Origin: Sesamum alatum
Taxonomy: Eukaryota > Streptophyta > Magnoliopsida > Lamiales > Pedaliaceae
Assembly (NCBI GenBank): GCA_034509735.1
Contig: JACGWO010000001.1
Coordinates: 27,779,966 to 27,843,965, forward strand
Direction: 5' to 3'
Length of the DNA: 64,000 nt
Under the pieces are notes generated by a model, which worked only from the letters and a program-made list of their open reading frames with translations, did no database searches and was not told the origin of the DNA. Of this stretch, positions 44,688-57,208 are shown piece by piece. Positions within the stretch are counted from its first letter, which is position 1, and every line of letters starts with the position of its first letter. A program made the translations under genes and the position numbers.

Positions 44688-45216
44688 TGAGGCCGAGAAT
44701 AGTGGAGAGGGAGAGAGAACTCGATTGTTTTGCTTGGTATGATCAAATCATACCATATGAAAGGCCCCCTCATTATGGTCGAGTTGGGTCTTCCAAAAGC
44801 ACAACTCAGCCAACTCCTCCTTTCCTTGCATGAAAGTCAACTCAGCTCTTGAGTCCCATTTTAGTGGACCGAGCTTCATTTAAATAAATTGACACAAGCC
44901 TAAAAGTCTAATGAGTTTTAATTAAATTCAATTTATTTTAAAATCCAATTAAACATGGTCAAATGCCATGTAATCCAATTAGAGACATAGGCCCAAACTC
45001 CTTTAATTAACGAATCCTATTTATTAATTAAAATAAGACCAATTAAATTAATTCAATTAATTTAATCTTGGGCTATCTATCCAATGGACTATCCCACATA
45101 CAAATAATCCAATTATATATAGTTTTCTGATGAAATTAATCCCCGTCTTCTAGAATTGATTCCAAATTAATTCATTTAGCTCCTCGGTGATTTATGTGTG
45201 AAACTTTAGGTTGACC
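44195..45216 (-). repeat. Outer copia-like LTR, 3' half
   Basis: It begins near AAAGGGAGTGGAGCTCGGG and carries GGGGTGTACCCTTGATC, the family end motif, then (GA)n at 44,651-44,684. It stops at TTTAGGTTGACC, where a second LTR is inserted. It continues at 49,169 with TCACCCTCAGCTAGAC. Confidence 0.7.
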
Positions 45217-45691
45217 TGAAGGGAGTGGATCCGCCAGGGAGCGCGAGCGGAAGTGCGAGGGATGGAGTAAGAGTGATATTTAAAACAAATAACAACATAT
45301 GTATCCCAAGGAGTGTACGCTTGGGTGCTCTCTCGGGCTTCGATGTAGAATACTATAACAATAAAGCAGCATCATATAGGGCACATAGAAACTAGAAGCT
45401 AGAAAAACTACGTACGATAAAATAGTTATTACCTTTATAGTTTTCTCCCGTATGCCGCTACAAGTGTTCTTTCCTTTCAGTGAATGGACACGTCCACTTA
45501 GACTCAAACGTATGAGGTCCTCTACGAAGCCACACCACACCAGTAGAGATTTTGTCTTTCTTGCTAGAGAAAAACGAACCAAGAAAGATGAGATCGAATG
45601 GGGATTGCACTATCGATTAGTGTATCCTCTTTGATCTTACTTTGCTCTTCAATTGATCCTAGATCAATGAAGCAACAAAGATGATAGGGGG

Positions 45692-45697
<6 letters not shown>

Positions 45698-45746
<49 letters not shown>
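45698..45746. repeat. (GA)n microsatellite
   Basis: About 24 uninterrupted GA units lie within the inner LTR. A shorter GA run resumes at 46,424 on the other side of the Harbinger-type MITE, suggesting insertion close to the edge of the microsatellite. Confidence 0.9.
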
Positions 45747-45747
<1 letters not shown>

Positions 45748-45762
45748 GCTGATTTTGACTTA

Positions 45763-46420
45763 GGGTATGTTTGGTTGGGGGAAAAGTGGAGGCATAAGAG
45801 AAGTGGAAGTAAAAGATGATGTATAAGAAAAAGTTTAGTGTTTGGTTTCGAGGAAGATATGAAAGGGAAGTAAACTGGATGTATATGAAATCCCTCCGGA
45901 GTCCAATTTTTTTTCCGTCCGAAATTGAGCAAAAATGTGAAAGTATAAGGCCAGAACAACAAAAAAATATATATTTTATTTTTATTTACTCTATTGCCCA
46001 AATTTGAGGGCGTTGGTAGTAATTTTTTTTATTTAAACTGAACAATTTAGATAAATGAATAATATTTGTTTTGATGATTATTTTTATTAATAAAAAATTA
46101 TTATTGTTCTTGTTTGATAAATATTTTTATTAATAAGGTTTTTAAATCTTTGTTATACTAAAATTATATTAGTATAATATTAAATTATTTATTTTCTAAT
46201 ACAAAATGAAGAGAAAAATTTAAATAGTAAAATTACAAAAATTAAATTTTCTTTCTCAATCTATTTTTCTCGTGCCAAATAAGGGAAAGTATTTGAGATT
46301 TACCCCCCTTCCAATCATACCAAGCAACTTGAAGGAAAACTATTATTTTATCTCCCCTCCCCGTCCCTTCCGCCTCCCCCTTTCACTTCTTCTTTCCTCT
46401 CATTTGAATCAAACGAACCC
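45763..46420. mobile_element. PIF/Harbinger-type MITE with TTA duplication
   Basis: Ends are GGGTATGTTTGGTTGGGGG and, inward from the right, GGGTTCGTTTGATTCAAATG. TTA flanks both sides (45,760-45,762; 46,421-46,423), the target site of PIF/Harbinger elements. 658 bp, no coding capacity. Confidence 0.75.
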
Positions 46421-46899
46421 TTAGAGAGAGAGAGAGCAAGTCTTTTTTTTTCCTTAAGAAAGATTATATGTTTTTCTATTGTTGGTGAATACGTATATTC
46501 ACACACACATATATATATACACTATTAATGTGATTATTGGAATATGTCTAGGTTCATCCAAGGGATGTCAAGATATATCCCAATCAATCACACATTAATC
46601 TTCAATCAAGCCTGGCACCTTATCAATTATGATTAGGTCATACCAAGTAAAGGATGCTTGATTGGAGTTGACTCGTTCCTTCTGAAAAGATACATGTCTC
46701 CTTCAGTGAACAAGGCCTCGGGCCTATTTTTCTGCTCCAAGGAGGAGCCAAAATCGGCCCCATCATTTATGGGAGGAGTCCAACTCCTCCCTTCTCTAAA
46801 AGTGGAATTAACTTGTCTCTTGGGCCAAAATTTAATGGACTGGGCTTTATTGTAATCTAATATAATAAGCCCTAGAATAAAATCTAATTTAATTCAAGG

Positions 46900-47916
46900 T
46901 AGGAGTGATAACGGTGTGGTTTCAATTTTTTTATGGCTATTATCGAATTGCCATTGGTGGTTTTATAAATAATTATTCAAATTTCCACTTTTGAAACCAA
47001 AATCAAAGGTGCGGTTTTATACGGTTTCGGGCGGTTTAACAATTTAACCACTTACAACAAAGATAAGACGTTAACAAAAAGGTATCAAAATGTAACAAGC
47101 TAACAAACGTTATCAGAATAATTAAAGTTAAATACAAAATAATTTAAGAACATGTAGCTAAAGTCTTAAGCAACAAAATATAAAAAGTTTTAGAATAATT
47201 AAAGTTAAATATATAATAGTTCAAGATATAATACAACTAAAAGTCTTTAAAAACATCTTTAATGTCTAGTTTTAACTGTAATAACATTTGATACACCAAA
47301 TAATTATGTGGTAGAAAATAAAAACTTAATGCTAGCAATAAAAAATGAAAAATCACAAAGCTATATTAATCAATCATATAAATTCAAACTAAATGAAGAT
47401 TCTTTTCAAATTAATCTTATATCTCTATAGAAAAGCCGGAGGAGAGAATAGAAAATAGGGGTGGCACAAAAATAGACAAGAGGGAAAGGGGGGACAAAAG
47501 GAGAGAGAGGATGATGGAAAATGAAAGAAAAAGAGGAGGAAGGAGGAAATTCTAATGGGCTTTTGTGATTAAAATCTAAATATATTTTTCTGCATAGAGT
47601 CCAGATCTATGTTTTACAAAAATTGGCTTTGCAATGTGGACAATATATGAACTTTGGACTTCTATAATTTTAATATGAAATTCTTCTAAATAATTAATTA
47701 AACTTATCAAATTATTATGTATAAGTTAAGAAAATGTATTATATATTTAACAGTGTGGTTCGGTTTTTATTAGTTATAAATTAAAACTAAACCAAAAGCG
47801 CAGTGCAGTTTTATTAAAAATTTATAATTGAAATTTGAAAGATAAATCATGAACAACGGTTCGATTCAGTTTGATTCGGGCGGTTTGGACGGTTTTGAAA
47901 TTTTTTGATCACCCCT
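46900..47916. mobile_element. Non-autonomous DNA element in the inner LTR
   Basis: The left end TAGGAGTGATAACGGTG and the right end, inward, AGGGGTGATCAAAAAATTT form short inverted repeats. The flanks AATTCAAGG (46,891-46,899) and AATTAAAGG (47,917-47,925) match at 8 of 9 bases. The family could be hAT or Mutator depending on the exact boundary. The interior is AT-rich with repeated GCGGTTT words. Confidence 0.6.
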
Positions 47917-49168
47917 AATTAAAGGTCCAATTAAATAATGCCTAAGGTCTTTTAATCCAATTAAAAGATCAAAGTCCATAATCTCTATTCAAGTGATAAA
48001 TCCCATGTATCAATTAACCGTGGGACCGATACAATATCGGTTCGTCCATCCAATGGGTCATCCTCTAAATAATTCAATTATTTATCATCTTCTAGAATTG
48101 ACTCAAAGATAATACCTTAACCTCCTTGGTGGTTGTGTGTGACTTTTTGGGTTCACCCTTAGGTAGACTTGAGCTTGTGTCCAACAGAAGTCAGTCATCA
48201 TGGTGGCCATCTAGCAACAGTCTATGGTTCGACTAGGTGAATGTTGGCATGAACATTTAGGCTCCCAATTTTGTACTGCTGCGGTCCTTCTGTCTACCGT
48301 CTCCTGGCTTTAGTCTGGGGTATGGAATTGAGTCGATTCCCATCCTGGACTAGGTAGCTATGCTTAATACTCGAGACTACGCATGCTTCATTGCATCGAT
48401 GCAGGAAACCTTTTCCTGCTCGATTACTCACCGTGGCCACTGTTTCAAGCAGCATTAACCTGTCTCCGAGTGCATCGGAGATACCTCTTTCACATATTGA
48501 CAGGGGATGGATACCTCTTCTTGAAACCCTCCGCCCTCACTACACATTTAACTGAATTGGACAGGCTTATAGTGAACATGTCCGTGACACGATCACCTCT
48601 CGCCAGATCCAAGATGTAGTCATTGTGTGCATATGACTGTCGTGGTTCTTCAATTCCAAGGACTACTCCCGTACTATCAGAAACGAGGAACTCTAGTTAT
48701 ACCCACCAAGCCTCCAAGGCTTTCATATGACGATCCCCACGAGTCAGGTCAGTTGGCTCCATCTCAGTCGACCAACCCATTAAGATCGTATAGACGTCCC
48801 ACGTCTGTCGCCGATGAAACACAACAATCATCAAATGAATACGATACGAAGTGTAAGTCTCAATAGGACGCTCGATGCCCTGTCTCGAGGTCCTCGACTT
48901 GGAATGTTTCAAACTCAATCCTTTATTAGTTAGTTCATAACCACCATCTAATGTGTGGCCCAACTGCATGAGTTATTAACGCGATTTGTAGGCTTTGTTG
49001 TGATATATATAAACAGATATTACCATACAAGAATGAGCACAAGAAAGATATATTTCAATGGTAACGAATACCCATTTTATTCATTGCATAATATTACAAT
49101 AGATTGAGTTTTCAAATAGATTGCATAAAGACCAATCTAATTAGCTTTTTCGTCACCTATTCTAACAT

Positions 49169-50180
49169 CACCCTCAGCTAGACTTTAGCTTGTGTCCAAA
49201 CAATTGATCAGTTAATCCAATTTAATTGATTGTTCCTAGTTAACCATTAATCGAGAACGCTTGTTACCATGAGTGGCCGTCTAGCAATGGTCTATGGCAC
49301 TAAAGACTAGGTAAATATTGGCGTGAACATTTAAGCTCTCGAGTTTCATAGGGGTACGGTCCTTCCATCTACCGTCTCTCAGCCTTAGTCTAGAGCATGG
49401 AATTGGATGTCAGTTCCCATCCTGAACTAGGCATCTATACTCAATACTTGAGACTGCGTTCGCTCCATTGTACGACATAGGAAACCATTTCCTATTCGAT
49501 CAATCACTATGGCTACAGTTTCTAAGAGCATGAATGCATCTTCGAGTGTATAGGATATACCGTTATCACATACTGATAGCGGATGGATCGTCTTATTGAA
49601 ATCCAATGTCCTCACTTCACATTCTGACTACACTAGACAAGGATTATAATGATCATGTCCATGACATGGTTACCTCTTGCCATATCCAAGAGATAACGAT
49701 CGTGTGCATGTGATTGCCATGGTTTCTCAAGTCTGAGGACTACTCCCATATTATCGGAGCTGGGGAATTCCATTCATACGAACCAAGCCTCCAAGGCTTC
49801 TGTATGATGATTCTCCGCGAGTTAATTCAGTTGGTTCTACAACCAGTCAACCAACCCACTAAGATCGCATAGATGTCGAACATCTGTCATCGATAAAACA
49901 TGACACCCATCCAATGAATGCGACGCTTAGTGCAAGTCTCTGTAGCACTCTCGAGGCCAATCTCGAGGCCCTCAATTTGGAATGTTTTAGACCAAACCTT
50001 CAGCAGTGTGTTTCATAGTCGCCATCCAATGGGCGGCCTAACTGTATAGGTTGTTCGTTTGATTTGTGGGCATTTGGTGTGATGTTAAAACACCGTTTAA
50101 CGTAATGGTAACCACAAATGAGCTTGGAGAAGAGGGAATAAAAACAAGAATAAAAGGGAAAGAAAATTATTACACCCAAT
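49169..50180 (-). repeat. Outer copia-like LTR, 5' half
   Basis: It continues the outer LTR after the nested insertion and shares GAGTGGCCGTCTAGCAATGG with the other copies. Similarity to the family persists to GTGATGTTAAAACACCG near 50,095; the precise end is uncertain. Confidence 0.65.
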
Positions 50181-50389
50181 TTCGGTGGTGGTAGACAACG
50201 ACAAAGGTCGCGGCGATGCTATGGCTGAGACCGAGAAGCTGAGGAATAAAATTTTTAGGCTTGGTCTTCTTGGAGTTTCTGGCTTGTTGTTGGTTGTAGA
50301 GCTTGGAAGCTAAGGTTGCAAGTGTAAAGTGCTAGGAATACCCTAGTCCAATGTTGGAACATTCCTTTGTTTTCTTAATTTTTATTTTT

Positions 50390-52725
50390 AGAGGAATGTC
50401 ATTCATTAATCAATCAAACCTATCTTGATAATCAAACCAATCATCAAGATTACAATCTTTCTCAATCAGCAATCTAGTGTTTCTAGCAAGATTGTGAGCA
50501 CTAGTATTCAATGCACACTGGATATGGATGAAAGAACAAGAATTAAAGTAAGAAGCTTTATCCCTTAAATCTGCCAGCAGAAATCGGAGGGAGAACTATC
50601 AATACCTTGTTTAGACAATTTTTTCACAATGGATAAACAATCACCCTCAACAATCATCCATAGGCACCCTTTCTCCTATCCCAGCTTCATGACTTCGGCA
50701 ACAACAAGCAGTTATGCATGAATAGGGTCAGAAATTCGGCTAAGATGTTTAATATGAAAAGTGACGGTTTTGTCGTTTGAGTTCCTGGAAATGATCCCAA
50801 TACCAATAGAGCGTGACTCCACGAAGGTGGCGCCATCAAAATTTATTTTTACAAAACCTTGAGGATGGAGCTCCCAGTTGGTGATCTCCGTGTTCCTCTT
50901 CAAGCCGTCCACAAAGAACTCTTCCATTTGGAAAACTCCCTCCACAACCTACAACATTAAGGCACGGCTTTCTCGGATCTTCTACCTCTCCCCCTACCCC
51001 ACAGCGAGCTGTTTCGAAGTCCACAAATACTAGCAAAAAACTAGTGCCTTGTCTGCCAAATCTTCCTCAAACTCACTATAAATCAAACGTCACCGGTCGT
51101 CAACATTACCCTGCCAAACTGAGATAACTTTTCACAGCAACTTCGAGAGTGCCTATACTTTCCTAGAGAGAGGGCATGATAATGGGAGTTGCTCATCATC
51201 TTTGGGATTGAGCTTGCAAGTTGGACATAAATTATCCAGCGTCTCATTCCTCTTGTTGCTCAATGTAGAAAAGTCCCTCTACAGAATTTCCAACAAATTA
51301 TTTTGATCTATGGATCAACTTTTCAATTTTGAATAAACCCTCAACCATCATTATTCACAGCCGAGGTGGATGATAGATTTTTCTTGGAATGGGATAACGC
51401 CGGATGGTGAGCACTCCAAATTGAGAAGTGAGTGTGAACATCAAATTTCCAAATAAGTGTGTCTTCATGGTGAGATTGGCCAAGCAGAATAGCCAACACA
51501 AGTTCTGTATCCGACAGGTGGAAAAGTGCTCTCATTCCACCTACCGTCAAAACCAACCAAAAGAGAGCTAACCTAGTCATTCTACATTGCATCTTGTGGA
51601 TGGGTAATAGGTTGGAAATTAAAAGGCCTTCGCAGCCATCTATTGTGCCAAAATTATGGATTTTAGTCCATTGCCCACCTTCCATCTCGATCCGGCCAAG
51701 AGAAGGTCTTTAACACCGAGAATGCTGCACCATGAGAGGGATGGCCTACTACCGAGATTCGAACAAAAATAGCTAGATATAGCACAATATTTAGCCTGAT
51801 AAATTCTGCTTACCAGTGAATGAGGAGATTGCACAATGCACCAAGCTTGTTTAGCTAAAAGAGCATCGCTAAAACTTGACAAATTGCGAAACCCCAACCC
51901 ACCTTAAGCATTGGTACAACACAAATCTTTCCATGCAATCCAAAACACATTGTTCTCCATGCTGATGCCACCAAAAGTCAGCTACTATGCTTTCAGTTTC
52001 GTAAATGAGGTTATGCGGTAGCTTGAAGCATGACATGGAGTAGGTGGGAATAGCTTGGATGACAACTTTTACAAGGACTTCTTTCCATATTTGGGTGAGA
52101 ACCTGGAGCATTCCATCCAATAATGCACGCCCAAATCTTATTTCTAATACCATGAAATGTCTCCTTTTTTTACTTGCCCTCACGACCAGGAGGCCAAGGT
52201 ATTTTTCATGCCTTTCGACCACCCAATCCTCTAGTAACTCGAAAAACACTTGTTGGGCCTCGATGTTAACGTTTAAACTAAACTCCACATTGGACTTGTT
52301 CTAAATTCACTTTTCTGTCCCTATTCTTGTTCAAAATTTTTCAGCACTTTACAGTTGCCAGTCATAGCTTCTTGTGTGGCCTCACAAAAAAATACCGTGT
52401 CGTCCGTGAAGAGAAGATGTGATATTTGTGACGCTTCTTTAGCAATAGCAACCCCTTTGGTAACCTTTTGTAATTTAGCTTCCCTCAACAGACCTAACAA
52501 AGCTTCAGCACAAAAGAGAAAAAAGATAGGGCTACAACGGTCCCCTTGAGGGAGGCCCCTTTGTCGCTAAAGAAAACCAAAACTCTCACTGTTAAGCATA
52601 AAAGAGTAAGAAACAGACAAAATAAGGAGCAGGATGAGTGAAATAAAAGTAGAATGAAAACCTAATCTATCAAGGATATGCCAAGAATGCCCATTCTACT
52701 CGATCATACGCCTTGCTCATGTCCA
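50390..52725 (-). pseudogene. L1-type LINE reverse transcriptase remnant with C-terminal RNase H
   Basis: On the minus strand: RT palm fragments LDMSKAYDRVEWAFL (about 52,700) and LLFTDDTVFFCEA (about 52,400, catalytic FTDD), then the region after RT (EKYLGLLVVRASKKRRHF, VIQAIPTYSMSCFKLPHNLI at 52,000-52,290; GFRNLSSFSDALLAKQAW at 51,640-51,897). A zinc-binding zf-RVT segment (LDNLCPTCKLNPKDDEQLP, about 51,200) and an RVT_3-type RNase H start (GFVKINFDGATFVESRSIGI, 50,712-50,945) follow. Many stops and frameshifts are present. The 5' part, including endonuclease, is missing. Non-LTR elements copy themselves by target-primed reverse transcription; this one is dead. Confidence 0.8.
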
Positions 52726-52726
52726 G

Positions 52727-53165
52727 TTTCAAGGCTTCCATATGACAACTCCTGGGAGTCAATTCAGTTAACTTGACAACCCACTTGTCAAACATCCACT
52801 AAAGTGCATAGACGTAACGTTGTGTTATCGATGACACGTGATACTCATAATGTGAATGCATTACTTAGTTCACATCTCTATAGAACTCCTCAATGCAAAT
52901 TCTTGAGGGTGTTATGTTTATACACTATTATTGTGTTTCGCGGACAAAGTCCACAGACTAAATAGAATAATGGAGTTGGTCGCACATTTGATGGCATTGA
53001 GGAGTTCTTTAGAGACTTGAACTAAGTGATGCATTCATATGATGAGTATCGTATTTCATCGATAATAGAACGTTACGTCTATGCACTTTAGTGGATGCTT
53101 GACAAGTGGGTTGTCAAGTTAGCTGAATTGACTCCCAGGAGTTGTCATATGGAAGCCCGTGTGGC
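52727..53165. repeat. Inverted pair of LTR fragments
   Basis: 52,727-52,920 (minus-orientation LTR sequence) is repeated in reverse complement at 52,985-53,165, for example TTCCATATGACAACTCC versus GGAGTTGTCATATGGAA. About 60 bases separate the arms. The LINE remnant ends exactly where the left arm begins. Confidence 0.75.
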
Positions 53166-54475
53166 ATGATCGGTATGATTGGGTTACCTTAGCAACAATA
53201 GTATGGAATTAGTCTTCTGACCTAAGGAGTGGCTATATCTTTGTCCTGGCTGATGTGATTGCGCTATTTCGTGGTTGTCAAAAGCCCTGCACCAGTGCAG
53301 TCAAAACATACATGGAGGTTGGTGCATTCCGAGAAGGGATCTATCGCCAATCATGAGATGATGGTGAGCTCATGTGTTCTCTAGATTATGTGGATCTCTA
53401 GAAGTCTGTGGCACAACTGTCGATCAAATAGAACCGGACTTTTCTATAATGATTAATGAGAAACAAAATCAAGAGTGGATACATAGTTATCAAATTCAAG
53501 TATGGGGACCGACTTTTATTAGGAGATACCTTGATGGAAGGACCATATCTGTGTGGTATGCTCAGTTAAAGGTTTCACACCAATTTCACCTATTCTCTGG
53601 TGCCATAGAGATTGGTAGACGACTACCCATGGTAATGGGTACTCTTGGATTAAAGAGTTAATCAACAGTGATTAATGGAATATGATTCAATTAATCTAGC
53701 CAAGTTAGCTGTCGGATTAAATTGTATATGTGGCACAAACCGAAGTCTAGTGAAAGGTGGATCTATAAGGGTCACAAACAAAATACTAACGATATTGTAG
53801 GACATTAATTGGTGAATTAATTTTAGTGTGGAAAAATAATTATTGAATTAATTCCAAAAGAGAGAGATTATTTTTAAAGCAATTTAAAATAATCACTTGA
53901 ATGATTTGATTATTTATTGAGGTCCTATTTGATAGGAAACCGAAAGCCTTGATAAATTAGATTAATTAAATATTTGGACTTAAGGTTAGTTACTTGAATT
54001 AATTAATTATGGGTCCAAGAATTAAATAAAAATTTGATATGGACTTGAAGCCAATTGATTGGATCAATTAATTACTAGTCCAAAGTCAATATGTATTTAA
54101 TTTAAATTATGGCGAGCCTCAAGGAACATGCGAATGACCAAAAGGACCTACCAAGCAATAAGGACATTTGATTAGGCCAGGCTTAGCCAAGGCATAGTGG
54201 ATACTTAGCTAAGCCCTTGACTTGAAGCAAGTCACTCTCTCTATAAACAGAGAGAGTGGTCTGCCATTAGCAAGCTCTTTGCTCTTGGCGTGTCATCATT
54301 TTCCTCTCTTGGTTATCCCTTCTCCCTTAAAAGTTGTATCTCTTCCAGCCTTCTTAAGAACTTGAAATTAAGGTTTTCTTTAGATTGCTAAAACATTTTC
54401 GACTTCATAAAAGTATTTTTCTAGTTACACTCTCTTGATTTCTAGCAAGACTCAAATAGGATACAACTGGAAGGT
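52926..54475 (+). repeat. Copia-like LTR fragment, plus orientation
   Basis: It contains family blocks in plus orientation (GATGAGTATCGTATTTCATC; CACAAACCGAAGTCTAGTG; ACTCAAATAGGATACAACTG). It is cut near 54,475 by a minus-orientation LTR segment. The 95-codon frame at 53,374 is a chance frame within the LTR. Confidence 0.6.
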
Positions 54476-55098
54476 TGTGGATCGGCCCGGAAACACGATA
54501 GAAGTGTGAAAAATATTAATTTGAAGCGAAACAGAAATCAGATCAAAACGGTGCACCCTTTGATCATTCTTGGGTGTTGGTTGCAATTCGTTGCAAATAA
54601 AATGCAAAGAGAGTATGAAATAAACAAGCGTTTATTAAAGTGGTAAAGGAATAATAAAAATATATATATAAACGTAACCACAAAAATATACATTTTCGAT
54701 TCTGTCCTAATCAGCTATTGCATTAACTCCAAATCTCCACCGATTCGTTCATGCTAGGATTCAATGTAGAATCCCTCTAACGAACATCCAAACTACACGA
54801 GAAAGACGGATCTAGCCCTATTTCTAGAAAGGGGTAGATCAGTAGAAGAAACAAATTTCCAAATACACTATTAGTTAGTGTATCTGAATTTCCCTTATGT
54901 TCTCAACTTAAATCTAATTCGAGGAGAACATGAAGTCATATGGAGAAAAGCGGAGATAATGTTTTCAGTTTTTTCTCTTAGAAAAACCGTCAGCTTTTGG
55001 AGAGGAAATAGAGAGTAAAAGAGAAGATTCACCCACACACACACTAATGTGTGTCCATGTGATTCCATATCGTTTTAAGAGAGTGGCGAGAGAGTATG
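54476..55098 (-). repeat. Copia-like LTR 3' segment, minus orientation
   Basis: It begins TGTGGATCGGCCCGGAAAC and resembles 38,005-38,500 in order of blocks (GGTGCACCCTTTGATCATTC). It ends where the plus-orientation LTR starts at 55,099. Confidence 0.6.
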
Positions 55099-57194
55099 TG
55101 TTGGAATAGGTAACCATAAAGTCAATTGAATTGGCAGTTTTAGATACTATTTAGCAATCTTTATTAAAGTAATATGACTTGAGGAATATAGTAAGTATTC
55201 ATCCGTGGCACTGTGTTTGTTATGCTTACTGATTACGTTAAACAGTGTTTTAACATCACAAAAAATTCCGACAGACCAATTGGATAACCTATGTAGTTGG
55301 GTTGCGCATTGGATGGTAGCTATCAGACCAACTTCTGAGGGTTGGCCTGAAATGTTCCAAGTCGAGGACTTCAAGACAGGGCATCGAGGGTCCTATAGAG
55401 ACTTGCACTGAGGATTGCATTCATTAGATGAGTGTTGTGTTTCATCGGTGACAGACATTGGACGTCTGTGCAGTATTAGTGGGTTAGTTGACAAGGGTGT
55501 CACCTGACTGAATTGACTCACATAAATTGTCATATGAAAGCCTTCGTGGCTTGGTCAGTATCACTGGAATTCCTGGATTCGATAGTATGAACTTAGTCCT
55601 CGGACTTAAGGAATCATGGCAGTCACATGCATATGATAGTTGTATGTAGGATCTGGCAAAAGATGTCCGTATTTGGGATACGTTCATCATAGACTTATCC
55701 AGTGCAGTCAGAATGTGTATTTAGGATGGTAGGTTCCAAGATTGGATCCATCACATGTCAGTATATGACAGTTGAGTCTCCTATGTGCTCTAAGATGGTT
55801 TAAACTCTTTATGTCTGTGGCCACAACGATTTGTTGAGTAGGGAATGGTTTCCTACGTTGATCAATAGAGCAAATGTGTCTCGAGTTATTGAGCATAGTT
55901 GTTTAGTCGAGGATGGAAACCGACGTCCAATTCCATGCCCTAGACTTAGACCGGGAGACGGATAATGGAAAGACCGTACTCAGGAGCCTAAATATTCATT
56001 CCAACATTCACCTAGTCTCTAGTGCCATGGACCGTTGCTAGAAGGTCACCCATGTTGAGGGGCATTTTTAGATTAATGGTTAATTGAAAAATAATTAATT
56101 AAATTGGATTTAATTGACCAATTGTGTTGGACACAAGCCCAAGTCTAGCTAAGGGTGAACCTAAAGATTCACACACAAATCACTATAGAATTGGTAGGAT
56201 TAATTTGGAATTAATTCTAGAAGAAGCGAAATAATTTAATTAGATTAAATTAATTCAAGGAGAAAAATAAATGATTGGATCATTTATTGGGAAATCCATT
56301 TGATGGATGGTATGTTTATTTAATTGGATTAAAAAACTTGTGGGCTTCAATTGGACTGAGATTAATTGGATTAGTTAATGCCCAATGGACTTTGTTTGGA
56401 CTTAATTTAATTAGATTAAATAAAAGTCCAAGACTAGTATTCCTAGTCTATGGAAAAATGCATTTTATAGCAAGTGAAGGAGGAATTAAAGTCCTCCACA
56501 TGTGAGGCACATTTGACCAGCCATTATGTGATTTGGTGGGTGGTTTATTTGCTATAGTGGTGTATGGTTATATAGATAGTGTGGGTGTGTATGTAGGTTG
56601 CTTTGGAAGTTGACAAAAGAAGTTGAAGTTTGAATTCAACAATTCTACATACACAAAACTATTCACATAAATTGCACACATATACTTGCACTTAATTTTC
56701 CATCAAAAAATCTTGAAAAATATCTGAAAACTTCTCCTTTTTGTATTCATACCTTTTGGAAAGGATTGAACTAAAAGCATTCCAAAAGAACTAATCTATA
56801 GTGTTCATTTGGAGTTGTTTGTTTCTTCTTTTCTCTACCTCTATCTAGAAATAGATTAGAGGATATACTCTTCCATAGCAAGGTGTGGAAAAATTAGAGG
56901 GATTTTAAGATCGATCCTCAAGTGAACGGAAGGAGAAACGTAAAGAGGAACAATGCACGTACCGGTTTTACGTATATCGAACAAAAGTTGGTTTTTATTT
57001 ACCTTTTCATGTACCTTTGTTCATATCCTTTTAGCCTCATGTCCAAAATTCTTGTCCTCTTTAATTTATGCTTTGATATACACCGAACACCCGGGAACTT
57101 CAAAGAGAACGCCCATTTGAATCCACTTAATTTATGCCTTAAATTTACGTTTTAATGCTTCCGTTGCGTTCCCGGGCCGTACCTGATTCTTTCA
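55099..57194 (+). repeat. Complete 5' LTR of the copia-like family
   Basis: It starts TGTTGGAATAGGTAACC and ends CTGATTCTTTCA, immediately before a primer site. It includes CACCTAGTCTCTAGTGCCAT and GAACACCCGGGAACTTCAAAG, the diagnostic family blocks. At 2,096 bp it is the best template for recognising the other copies. Confidence 0.8.
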
Positions 57195-57195
57195 A

Positions 57196-57208
57196 TGGTA
57201 TCAGAGTC
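57196..57208 (+). other. Primer binding site of the copia-like element
   Basis: TGGTATCAGAGTC, complementary to the 3' end of initiator tRNA-Met apart from the last bases, two bases after the LTR. It fixes the orientation and the Ty1/copia-like nature. Confidence 0.8.

Larger units (their letters stand above)
45217..49168 (-). repeat. Inner copia-like LTR nested in the outer LTR
   Basis: The left edge TGAAGGGAGTGGATCC and right edge (minus strand TGTTAGAATAGG) match family termini. The flanks TGACC (45,212-45,216) and TCACC (49,169-49,173) agree at four of five bases, as expected for a 5-bp duplication. Two DNA elements (45,763-46,420; 46,900-47,916) lie inside. Without them it is about 2.25 kb, close to the 1.95-2.1 kb of other copies. 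No internal domain. Confidence 0.75.

Noticed and set aside
44606..44833. 75-codon frame with Arg-Glu repeats
   Set aside because: Translation of the (GA)n microsatellite inside an LTR.
45564..46001. 145-codon minus-strand frame with Ser-Leu repeats
   Set aside because: Translation of the (GA)n run and the end of a MITE.
53374..53661. 95-codon plus-strand frame
   Set aside because: It lies within a copia-like LTR fragment and corresponds to non-coding LTR blocks present elsewhere.
56275..56505. 76-codon plus-strand frame
   Set aside because: Internal to the complete LTR at 55,099-57,194; no protein evidence.
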